Part shown: piece after piece, positions 10,421 through 17,491 of the stretch | Layout: the number at the start of each line of letters is the position of its first letter | Numbering within the stretch: the stretch's first letter is position 1 | DNA from: Thermasporomyces composti | GTDB lineage: Bacteria; Actinomycetota; Actinomycetes; Propionibacteriales; Actinopolymorphaceae | NCBI RefSeq assembly: GCF_003386795.1 | Contig: NZ_QTUC01000001.1 | Location: 3,658,001 to 3,722,000 of the forward strand | DNA length: 64,000 nucleotides | Direction of reading: 5' to 3' | Position numbers and translations under genes: made by a program | The notes under the pieces: generated by a model | Database searches by the model: none | What the model was told of the DNA's origin: nothing | Seen by the model: the letters and a program-made list of their open reading frames with translations, nothing else

Positions 10421-10882
10421 ATGCGAGTGCATCTGGGATCGGACCACGCTGGCTTCGAGCTCAAGCAACACCTGGCCGGCTGGCTCGCCGATCATGGCTA
10501 TGAGGTCGTCGACCACGGGCCCACGGAGTACGACCCGGACGACGACTACCCGGTGTTCTGCCTCCGCGCCGCCCGTGGCGTGGTCGCGGACCCAGGCAGT
10601 CTCGGGATCGTCCTCGGCGGCTCCGGCAACGGCGAGCAGATCGCCGCGAACAAGGTGGCAGGCGTGCGTGCCGCCCTGGCGTGGAACGAGGAGACGGCTG
10701 CCTTGGCCCGCCAGCACAACGACGCCAACGTGCTGTCGATCGGAGCCCGGATGCACTCGATCGAGGAGGCGACGGCCTTCGTCCAGGTGTTCCTCACCAC
10801 GCCCTTCTCGGGCGCGGAGCGCCACGCTCGTCGTATCGCCATGCTCACCGAGTACGAGCGGTCGGGCGCCCTACCTGGCTGA
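10421..10882 (+). CDS. rpiB: Ribose-5-phosphate isomerase B
   Basis: 153-residue RpiB/LacA-family isomerase interconverting ribose 5-phosphate and ribulose 5-phosphate in the non-oxidative pentose phosphate pathway. The N-terminal GSDHAGFELK motif and the central GGSGNGEQIAANKVAGVRAA motif are present. The position of the catalytic cysteine of E. coli RpiB (CGTG) is Gly here, as in the mycobacterial subgroup that uses a glutamate, which is seen here in GNGEQ. No good ribosome binding site precedes the ATG. Its location near the DsbA-like gene and pepN matches the Rv2465c-Rv2467 neighbourhood, now separated by the MFS/ROK genes. Confidence 0.95.
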   Translation: MRVHLGSDHAGFELKQHLAGWLADHGYEVVDHGPTEYDPDDDYPVFCLRAARGVVADPGSLGIVLGGSGNGEQIAANKVAGVRAALAWNEETAALARQHNDANVLSIGARMHSIEEATAFVQVFLTTPFSGAERHARRIAMLTEYERSGALPG

Positions 10883-10936
10883 CCCGGCACCCTGCTGATT
10901 CCGGCGGCGCGGGATGCGCCGTCCGTCGGCGACAGC

Positions 10937-12259
10937 TCAGCGTCCGCCGGCGCCAGCGAGGTTCCAAGCTGGGAAGGTGTGGTCGAGCATGGCGCGCAGC
11001 TCCTCCCGCCCCCGGTGGAGCATGTCCATGAGCCGGTCGACGTCGACGTCGGGTGGGAGCGGAGCCTCCGCGAGCAGGTCCCGCGTGGTGAACGGCGTCT
11101 CCAGCCAGCAGCGCAGGTCGACGAGGTCTGCCAGCGTGTCGTCCGGGTCCTGGGGCGTCGCCGCGTACGTCGTCGGGTCCGCGCCGAGCGCGGCGTGCAG
11201 GCCCGAGCGTCGGACGAGGCACGGAAAGCAGGAGCCACAGTTGTTGTGGTGCGGCCGGTTGACGCTGCGGTTCCCACAGCTGATGGTGCCGGCCAGGACA
11301 CGTTCCGCGTCGCTCCCGATTCTCTGCAGCGCGTCCCTCGCGATCGCGCACACCTCGCCCTTGGTGAGGTAGAGGAGCGGGTTGACGACCCGGACGTCGC
11401 CGCCGAGCGCCTCGATGAGGCGGTTGAGCTGCCAGAGCACCCACGGGTGCACGGACTTCGTCGAGCAACTCGCCGCCCGCGCGGGGGTGAGGGAGGGATT
11501 GATCGCCACCTGCCCGTTCTCCGGAATCCGGACGCTCGTGACGTTGAAGGCGGTGGCGACGAGGACAGCGAAGGCGGCGAAGAGGAATCCTCGCGAGCGG
11601 TTCGACTCGTCGGCGGAGCCGCGAACCTGTGGGTTGACTCGACTGTGGACGTAATCAGATCTCAGGAGGCGGTCGATCTCATCGAGGATGGCCTCTTGTG
11701 GCTGGCGATGCCGGTCAAGGTAGAAGGAAAGGAGGTACATCGTCACGCCGCCACGGCTGGCCAGGTCGAGCGTGTAGGCCGCGGAGTCCAGACCTCCGGA
11801 GAGAAGGACGACGGCGTCGAATCCGTCCACCGACGGCATGTCGTCGAGGAGGATCGCGGCGTCGATCGGTGGAGCGCCACCGTACACCTCGACGAGCCAC
11901 TCGTCAGCGGTGAGGACCCGAAGCATGGACGTGAGGGTGCTGATCACCTCGGGCTGCCAGAGTGAGGGATCCCCGACCTCGACGCTGAGGTGGATGACCC
12001 TCGTCCACCTGTCAGGACTGCTCCTGCGTGCGGCGCGTCTGTCCGCGAGATGGACGGCGCAGGCGATGCGGCAGAGGTCTTGCACCCAGACCGGAGTCTC
12101 TCGTCCGCCTCCGACCAGCTTCGGAACCGCAGAGATCAACGACCTGAAATCCTTGCCGCGCAGCCTTACCCAGCCTGTCTTCTCACGTCGGCTGGACTCC
12201 GAGTAGTAGAAGAAGTACTCCCCCCGGTGCTTCACGCCGTACTCCCTACGGTGCGTCAT
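10937..12259 (-). CDS. QatC-like, QueC-family PP-loop ATPase (putative defence protein)
   Basis: 440-residue protein with a QueC-like (7-cyano-7-deazaguanine synthase) domain behind a 145-residue N-terminal extension. The PP-loop VLLSGGLDS lies at residues 151-159, and four cysteines at 328, 341, 344 and 347 (CGNRS... CGSCFPC) form the QueC-type zinc site. Between them, PENGQVAINPSLTPARAAS and a nearby STKSVHP resemble the QatC branch rather than housekeeping QueC. ATG at 12259 overlaps the upstream stop codon (ATGA) and has GGAGGAGG just upstream. No queD, queE or queF is adjacent. The pairing with a MGTS-starting protein points to QatB-QatC-type antiphage function, in which QueC-like enzymes are thought to act on a protein N-terminus; this is inference. 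Local sequence is more A/T-rich than its neighbours. Confidence 0.82.
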   Translation of the reverse strand: MTHRREYGVKHRGEYFFYYSESSRREKTGWVRLRGKDFRSLISAVPKLVGGGRETPVWVQDLCRIACAVHLADRRAARRSSPDRWTRVIHLSVEVGDPSLWQPEVISTLTSMLRVLTADEWLVEVYGGAPPIDAAILLDDMPSVDGFDAVVLLSGGLDSAAYTLDLASRGGVTMYLLSFYLDRHRQPQEAILDEIDRLLRSDYVHSRVNPQVRGSADESNRSRGFLFAAFAVLVATAFNVTSVRIPENGQVAINPSLTPARAASCSTKSVHPWVLWQLNRLIEALGGDVRVVNPLLYLTKGEVCAIARDALQRIGSDAERVLAGTISCGNRSVNRPHHNNCGSCFPCLVRRSGLHAALGADPTTYAATPQDPDDTLADLVDLRCWLETPFTTRDLLAEAPLPPDVDVDRLMDMLHRGREELRAMLDHTFPAWNLAGAGGR

Positions 12260-13077
12260 GCCGCCTCCTCCGCCGGGTTGAGCAGACGTTCCACGATGTG
12301 GTCCGCCAGGTCGCGCGCGATGGCGGTGAGGGGCTTGGACGGGTTGCGCTTCCGCTCCGCACACGGGGAGACGACGCGCGCCACGACTCGGGTCGTGGCG
12401 CGGCTGACGAGGTCCGCTGGGTCCACGAGCGGCAGGACCGGTGCCACGGTGACGAGCTTGGCGAAGATGACCGCGCGGAAGAACTCCTCGACCAGGTCCG
12501 CGAAGAACAGCTGGTACAGCTCACAGAACACCGCGTCAGGGAGGACGACGTCCGACGTGTCGCCTGACGCGACCGCGTCCCGCACCGCTGGGCTCATCTC
12601 GAGCAGACGCTCCGCCGTCCGTCGGGCTGCGCGGCGAGCGAGGGCGTCGACGAGCAGGCCGGAGTCCCCGACGACCTCGTCGATGAACCACCGAACGAAG
12701 CGGTCTTCCGGGTCGGACGGGCTCGCCAGCCCGGTCGTGCCCTGACTCCATCGGTCGAGGTTGGTCAAGACGTCGACCAAGGCGTGGCCACAGCGGCGGG
12801 CAGTGGTCCGAAATCCTATGAAGTCCGGGGGATGGTGCCGCAGCTCCTCGCTCAGCGCCCTCGCCAGACACTCGGCGGCCTTCTCGACCGTGTCCGCCGT
12901 GCGTCGAGCGTCTCGTCCTCGGTTGTCGCTGGCCGCGGCGCGCTCGCCAGGCGCTTCGTGTCGCGGCGCGCCATCGGGGCGTCGGGTGGACCGCTGGATG
13001 GGCAGCGCGACTCCCACCCGGCCGTGAGCGGACCAATTGCGGCCGGCCGGCCCTGACCACCTGGTCGACGTGCCCAC
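12256..13077 (-). CDS. QatB-like protein starting Met-Gly-Thr-Ser (putative defence protein)
   Basis: 273-residue protein of unrecognised fold. A GGAGGT (minus strand, 13083-13088) stands 5 nt before the GTG at 13077, giving an N-terminus MGTSTRWSGPAGRN; residue 2 is Gly. The first 60 residues are disordered-looking (Gly/Pro/Arg-rich); residues about 65-273 are mostly helical, with hydrophobic stretch LYQLFFADLVEEFFRAVIFA near 188-207. As I recall, QatB proteins of the QatABCD system share this MGTS start, flexible linker and helical C-terminus. Its stop codon overlaps the start of the QatC-like gene by 4 bp, so the two are translationally coupled. A weak promoter candidate (TTGATC at 13132-13137, CTACTG at 13108-13113) precedes it. 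Function is inferred, not proven; QatA and QatD are absent nearby. Confidence 0.68.
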   Translation of the reverse strand: MGTSTRWSGPAGRNWSAHGRVGVALPIQRSTRRPDGAPRHEAPGERAAASDNRGRDARRTADTVEKAAECLARALSEELRHHPPDFIGFRTTARRCGHALVDVLTNLDRWSQGTTGLASPSDPEDRFVRWFIDEVVGDSGLLVDALARRAARRTAERLLEMSPAVRDAVASGDTSDVVLPDAVFCELYQLFFADLVEEFFRAVIFAKLVTVAPVLPLVDPADLVSRATTRVVARVVSPCAERKRNPSKPLTAIARDLADHIVERLLNPAEEAA

Positions 13078-13200
13078 TCCCCACCTCCATGTGCTCCTCC
13101 CTCTCTCCAGTAGAGGAGTGGGCGAGAAGTTGATCAAGGTCACGCCGGTTACGGACGGGTGACACATCGATACGTGATGTGGTGATGGCACCCTTGGCCC

Positions 13201-14088
13201 GTGCTCGGACCGCTCGCGCTCGCGTCCACCCCGTCTGCGACCCCCACCGTGGGAGTGACGGTCGCGGTCTTGACGGCGGCCGTGTTGCACGCGGTCTGGA
13301 ACGCCCTCGCCCACGCGTTCACCGACAAGCTCGTCGGTGTCGCGGTGCTGTCCGCGGGGTTCGTCGTGGGTGGGCTCGTCGCGTTGCCCTGGGTCGGCGT
13401 CCCGGCACGGGCGAGCTGGCCGGCGCTGCTCGCCTCCAGCTGCGTCCACGTCCTCTACAACCTCTCGCTCATGCGCTCGTACCGACTCGGCGCGTTCAAC
13501 CAGGTGTATCCGTTGGCGCGTGGCATGTCACCGTGGACGGTGGCCCTCGCCGCCATGGTCGTCGTTGATGAGCACCTGAGCGCGGGTCAGCTGGCCGGTG
13601 TGGTCGTCGTCTCCGTCGGGCTGGGGTGCCTGGTCTGCGCGCGAGGTCGGCCACGACGGGAGGAGCTGCCGGCGGTCGCGGCCGCCGTGGTGACCGGGCT
13701 GCTGATCGCGACGTACACCGTACTGGACGGCGTGGGCGTTCGACGGGCTGAGGGGCCGCTGGCGTACGCGGCCTGGTTGTTCGTGCTCCACGGCGCTGTC
13801 GTGGTGGTGCTCGTCGCGCTGCACAAGGGCCCCTCGGTCTTGCTGCGCGACATCGAGTCGCACTGGCGGATCGGAGCCGTCGCCGGGACCTGCGCGGTGG
13901 CGGCCTACGGACTGGTGCTGGTCGCGCAGACACGCGGCTCGCTCGCGGCGGTCGCGGCTCTTCGTGAGACCAGCGTCATCGTCGGCGCCATCATCGGCGC
14001 GGTCGTCTTCAAGGAGCCGTTCGGTCGGTGGCGCACCGCCGCCACCGTCATCGTCGTCGCCGGGATCGCCCTGCTGAACCTCGCGTGA
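13201..14088 (+). CDS. EamA-family (drug/metabolite) transporter
   Basis: 295-residue membrane protein with about ten hydrophobic segments in two repeats, the layout of EamA/DMT superfamily carriers. Typical features are the N-terminal HAVWNALAHA segment, the NLSLMRSYRLG stretch and the second-repeat end with AALRETSVIVGAIIGAVVFK. Probable role is efflux of a small metabolite; the substrate cannot be told. GTG at 13201 is the start, with no strong ribosome binding site. It diverges from the QatB-like operon across 123 nt and is followed, after 152 nt, by two Gfo/Idh/MocA dehydrogenase genes that have their own -10 element (TATGGT at 14203-14208), so it is probably monocistronic. Confidence 0.87.
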   Translation: MLGPLALASTPSATPTVGVTVAVLTAAVLHAVWNALAHAFTDKLVGVAVLSAGFVVGGLVALPWVGVPARASWPALLASSCVHVLYNLSLMRSYRLGAFNQVYPLARGMSPWTVALAAMVVVDEHLSAGQLAGVVVVSVGLGCLVCARGRPRREELPAVAAAVVTGLLIATYTVLDGVGVRRAEGPLAYAAWLFVLHGAVVVVLVALHKGPSVLLRDIESHWRIGAVAGTCAVAAYGLVLVAQTRGSLAAVAALRETSVIVGAIIGAVVFKEPFGRWRTAATVIVVAGIALLNLA

Positions 14089-14240
14089 GTGTGTCAATGA
14101 TCACCTGACGACGAGAGAGGACCTGGCGACGGAGAGGCAGGCCACCCGGTCGCGTCCACGAGGTGGACGGGTCTTCCCATCGGGCCGATGGGGCGTTAGG
14201 GATATGGTCAGCTCCAATCAGCGGCCGAAGGGATGAGTTG

Positions 14241-15269
14241 GTGAAAGTCAAGAGCGTGGGTGTCGTCGGGCTCGGCGGCATGGGTGGAGTGCACATCGCC
14301 GGGTGGCAGCGACTCGGCGTGGACGTGCACGGGTACGACGGACTACCCGAGGCGCGAGCTCGCGCCCGCGACGAGCGGGGCGTGACCGTCCACGACGACA
14401 TGGAGAGCCTGCTCGGCGCGGTCGACGTGGTCGACGTCTGCACCCCCACCGACGCCCACCACACGGTCGCGCTCGCGGGCATCCGGGCGGGTCGTCACGT
14501 GATCTGCGAGAAGCCGCTGACCCGCACGCTCGCGGAAGCCGACGAGCTGATCGCCGCCGCGCGGGAAGCCGGCGTCCAGCTGCACGTCGCGCAGGTCGTG
14601 CGGTTCTTCCCCGAGTACGCCGCCGCGCGCGAGGCCGTCGTGGCCGGTCGCATCGGCACGCCAGCGGTGCTGCGGTTGACCCGTGAGGGCGGCATGCCCG
14701 CGGGCGACCGGTGGTACCACGACCAGGCTCGCTCCGGCGGCATCATCTGCGACGTCATGATCCACGACATCGACTTCGCGCGCTGGATCGCCGGAGATGT
14801 CGTCCGGGTCTACGCCAAGACGCTGCGACCGGCTGGCCCGCAAGGCGCCCACACCCACGCCTACGCGATCCTCACGCACGCGAGCGGGGCGATCAGCCAC
14901 CTCACCGCCTCGTGGGCCAGGCTGAAGGCGCCGTTCCGCACCAGCTTCGAGCTCGCGGGCAGCGAGGGCATGCTCGACTACGCGACCGACCAGCGGCCCG
15001 CGGTCCGGACGGCGCCTCCGGAGCTGGCCTTCGCCGGAGGTTGGCCGACGGCGGAGGACCCCTGGGCCGCCGAGCTTCGCGAGTTCCTCGCCGCGATCGA
15101 GGACGGGACACCGCCCCGGGTAGGCGCGGAGGACGGTCGGGCGGCACTGGAGATCGCGCTCGCTGCGGTGGAGTCGGCCGAGACCGGACGCGCGATCGAG
15201 CTTCCGACCGACGAGTCGGACACGAACCTTGGTACGACGACCGCGTCCGCGGAGGTGACGTCGGCATGA
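14241..15269 (+). CDS. Gfo/Idh/MocA-family oxidoreductase (1)
   Basis: 342-residue NAD(P)-dependent oxidoreductase of the Gfo/Idh/MocA family, enzymes that oxidise or reduce sugars, inositols and related compounds. The N-terminal Rossmann fold begins with GVVGLGGMGGVH, and the family EKP motif is present (VICEKPLT, about residue 90). The second domain has the substrate-side GGIICDVMIHDIDFARW motif with the catalytic His. The start is GTG 14241, preceded by GAAGGGA; a TTG one codon earlier is possible. The stop overlaps the next dehydrogenase start by 4 bp (ATGA), so the pair is an operon and may make a heteromeric or sequential pathway. Substrate unknown. Confidence 0.9.
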   Translation: MKVKSVGVVGLGGMGGVHIAGWQRLGVDVHGYDGLPEARARARDERGVTVHDDMESLLGAVDVVDVCTPTDAHHTVALAGIRAGRHVICEKPLTRTLAEADELIAAAREAGVQLHVAQVVRFFPEYAAAREAVVAGRIGTPAVLRLTREGGMPAGDRWYHDQARSGGIICDVMIHDIDFARWIAGDVVRVYAKTLRPAGPQGAHTHAYAILTHASGAISHLTASWARLKAPFRTSFELAGSEGMLDYATDQRPAVRTAPPELAFAGGWPTAEDPWAAELREFLAAIEDGTPPRVGAEDGRAALEIALAAVESAETGRAIELPTDESDTNLGTTTASAEVTSA

Positions 15270-16312
15270 GCGGCTCCCCCAGCCCTGCCACCGAGACCAG
15301 CGAGCGCCCGCTCAAGATCGGGATCCTGTCCTTCGCCCACCTGCACGGGCTGAGCTACGCGTCCGTGCTGGCCAGCCGCCCTGACGTCGAGCTTCGCGTG
15401 GCCGACGAGAACGCCGAGCGCGGCAAGCCGATCGCCGACCAGCACGGCGTGAGCTTCACCACCTCCTACGCCGAGCTCCTCGAGTGGGGGCCGGACGGCG
15501 TGGTCATTTGCTCGGAGAACGCCCGTCACCGCGTGCTCGTCGAGCAGGCCGCGGCGGCCGGAGCACACGTGCTGTGCGAGAAGCCCCTCGCCACGTCGTT
15601 GGCCGATGGCCGGGCGATGATCGAAGCCTGCGAGAAGGCCGGGGTCAGCTTGATGACCGCGTTCCCGGTGCGGTTCTGCGGCCCCGTCGTCAGCGTGGCC
15701 CGCCTGGTGCGGGACGGGAAGCTCGGACGGATCCACGGTGTGGCCGGAACCAACCCGGGCACGATGCCCGGCGGCTGGTTCGTCGATCCCGAGCTCGCCG
15801 GTGGCGGCGCGGTCATGGACCACACCGTCCACGTCGCGGACCTGCTGCGCTGGATCCTCGGGAGCGAGGCGGTCGAGGTCTACGCCCAGGTCAACCGCCT
15901 GCTGTATCCCGACCTCCCGGTCGAGACGGCCGGCACCATCGCGGTGACCTTCGAGAACGGCGTCGTGGCGACGATCGACTGCAGCTGGAGCCGTCCGAAG
16001 TCCTATCCGACGTGGGGCGGGGTGACGCTGGAGTTCGTGGGCGACGACGGCGTGGCGACCGCGGACGCGTTCGCCCAGACCATGAACTCCTACTACGACG
16101 GCCCGTCTCGGTCCGGCTCCCAGAACGTGCAATGGCTGCCGTGGGGTGACAACGCCGACGCGCTCATGATCGCGGAGTTCCTGGCCGCGATCCGCGAGGG
16201 ACGCCAACCGCAACCGAGCGGGTGGGACGGTTACAAGGCGACGGAGATCGCGTTCGCGGCCTACGCGTCGGTCAAGGCGGGGCAGCCAGTCCGCCTGCCT
16301 CTGGAGGAGTAG
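15266..16312 (+). CDS. Gfo/Idh/MocA-family oxidoreductase (2)
   Basis: 348-residue second member of the overlapping dehydrogenase pair. The Rossmann start is atypical (IGILSFAHLHGLSYA instead of the glycine-rich GxGxxG), so dinucleotide binding is uncertain, but the EKP motif (VLCEKPLA) and the C-terminal domain with GGGAVMDHTVHVADLLRW, including the candidate catalytic His, are present. ATG at 15266 is preceded by GGAGGTGA (15251-15258) and overlaps the upstream stop. Pairs like this act on inositol-type or keto-sugar substrates; nothing here identifies one. A loss of strict dinucleotide motif could mean a changed role. Confidence 0.9.
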   Translation: MSGSPSPATETSERPLKIGILSFAHLHGLSYASVLASRPDVELRVADENAERGKPIADQHGVSFTTSYAELLEWGPDGVVICSENARHRVLVEQAAAAGAHVLCEKPLATSLADGRAMIEACEKAGVSLMTAFPVRFCGPVVSVARLVRDGKLGRIHGVAGTNPGTMPGGWFVDPELAGGGAVMDHTVHVADLLRWILGSEAVEVYAQVNRLLYPDLPVETAGTIAVTFENGVVATIDCSWSRPKSYPTWGGVTLEFVGDDGVATADAFAQTMNSYYDGPSRSGSQNVQWLPWGDNADALMIAEFLAAIREGRQPQPSGWDGYKATEIAFAAYASVKAGQPVRLPLEE

Positions 16313-16422
16313 CCCGGAAGGAGGGGTCCAGGCGGCCGGGACATGACGACCCGGCGAGGGGTCGGCCGGAGGCGACCGGACCACGGTGAGGGCGATGAGA
16401 CCACGGTGGGAGACTGACCCTC

Positions 16423-17196
16423 GTGCGGGAGGACGTGTCGCCTCGAGACCGGTTCGTGACGGTCTACGGGATTCGACCGGTGCTGGCGGCCCTGACCGAT
16501 GAGCGCCTCACGGTCGACAAGGTGCTCGTCGCCGAGGGTGCCCGGAGCGGGTCGATCCGGGAGATCGTCGCCGCAGCCCAAGCGCGAGGCGTCGCGGTTC
16601 GACGAGTTCCGGCTCAGCGCATCAACCTCCTGTCAGGGAACCCGCGGCACGACAACGGCGTGCTCGCCGATGTCGTCGCTCCTCGCATGCGGACCTTGGC
16701 TGACGCGCTCGGTGGCAAGCACCACGAGCGTCCGGACACAGTGCTCGTGTTGGACGGGATCAAGACCCCGGCCAACGTGGGGATGATCCTGCGCTCGGCG
16801 ACGGCGGCCGGTCTGGGGGGAGTTGTCGTGCCGCATCGCGGAGTGGCCGACCTCGATCCGCTCGTGGTGAAGGCCTCCGCGGGCGTGGCGTTCCGCGCGC
16901 CGGTCCTCCGCTGCGACACGGCGGAGGAAGCCGCGGAGCGGCTGGTCGAGGCCGGCTACGAGGTGGTCGGGCTCGCCGCCGACGCGACAGAGACGATCTT
17001 CGAGACCCGCGTGGAGCCTCCGGTGGCGTTCGTCCTCGGCAGCGAGACCGAGGGGGTGACGGCGGCGGTGCGGCCCTACGTCGCGCGGTGGGTGAGCATC
17101 CCGATGCCCGGAGACGTGGAGTCCCTGAACGTCGCGAGCGCCGCGGCTGTCGTGTCGTTCGAGATCGTCCGGCGGCGGCTGTCCGGGCAGGCCTGA
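16423..17196 (+). CDS. SpoU/TrmH-family RNA 2'-O-methyltransferase
   Basis: 257-residue SPOUT methyltransferase. Residues 1-90 form the N-terminal substrate-binding domain (VYGIRPVLAAL, RHDNGVLADV), and the C-terminal catalytic domain has all three knot motifs: TPANVGMILRSA (motif 1, Asn), VLGSETEGV (motif 2) and IPMPGDVESLNVASAAAV (motif 3). It probably 2'-O-methylates rRNA or tRNA using S-adenosylmethionine; RlmB-like guanosine specificity is plausible, the target is not certain. Start GTG 16423 has GGGAG ten nucleotides upstream; a GTG four codons later is an alternative. It is separated from leuS by the leader region starting near 17272. Confidence 0.9.
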   Translation: MREDVSPRDRFVTVYGIRPVLAALTDERLTVDKVLVAEGARSGSIREIVAAAQARGVAVRRVPAQRINLLSGNPRHDNGVLADVVAPRMRTLADALGGKHHERPDTVLVLDGIKTPANVGMILRSATAAGLGGVVVPHRGVADLDPLVVKASAGVAFRAPVLRCDTAEEAAERLVEAGYEVVGLAADATETIFETRVEPPVAFVLGSETEGVTAAVRPYVARWVSIPMPGDVESLNVASAAAVVSFEIVRRRLSGQA

Positions 17197-17271
17197 GCGG
17201 GTACGAACCGGGCGTCAGCGCTCCGTGAGGTCGCGCGTCATGCCGTGCGGCGGCCAGGCGTTCGTGTGCGC

Positions 17272-17277
17272 TACCCT
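17272..17277 (+). promoter_or_regulatory. -10 element of the leuS leader transcript
   Basis: TACCCT, ending 7 nt before the ATG of the leader peptide at 17285. This spacing would put the transcription start at or beside the ATG, giving a leaderless leader-peptide mRNA. No convincing -35 is visible. Confidence 0.5.
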
Positions 17278-17284
17278 GAGGGGC

Positions 17285-17320
17285 ATGCCAGTGGCTCTGC
17301 TCCTTAGCGAGCCGCGCTGA
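17285..17320 (+). CDS. Leucine-rich leader peptide upstream of leuS
   Basis: 11-codon reading frame encoding MPVALLLSEPR and stop, with three successive Leu codons (CTG CTC CTT at 17297-17305). It is followed by a pairing of GCCGCGC (17311-17317) with GCGCGGC (17350-17356), an internal hairpin at 17327-17345, then an intrinsic terminator at 17357-17384, and leuS at 17492. This is the layout of ribosome-mediated attenuation: slow decoding of Leu codons when charged tRNA-Leu is scarce would favour readthrough into leuS. The regulation is inferred; the frame, Leu run and terminator are seen directly. The leuA leader at 52440 has the same CTG CTC CTT order. Confidence 0.65.
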   Translation: MPVALLLSEPR

Positions 17321-17356
17321 CCATCAGCGGGTGCGTGAGCACCGCGTCGGCGCGGC

Positions 17357-17384
17357 AAACCCCTCCTGTGTTGAGGGGTTTTTT
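17357..17384 (+). terminator. Intrinsic terminator/attenuator before leuS
   Basis: AAACCCCTC (17357-17365) and GAGGGGTTT (17373-17381) pair perfectly around a 7-nt loop and run into a T-tract (17379-17384). It is 107 nt upstream of leuS in the same direction and just after the leader peptide, so it is best read as the attenuator; it would also end transcription of the methyltransferase gene. Confidence 0.85.
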
Positions 17385-17491
17385 GTTCGAGGTCTGAGGG
17401 GCGTCCCCGAGGTGCCGGCGCGGGCCGGTGGTGGGGTCGCCGCGTCCCCGGCAGAAGTCACCATCCGCCCAGCCTTCACGGAGCACGAACG

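Noticed and set aside
11700-11900. Possible extra small genes inside the QatC-like gene on both strands.
   Set aside because: They are alternate frames of the conserved PP-loop region, with no own start signals.
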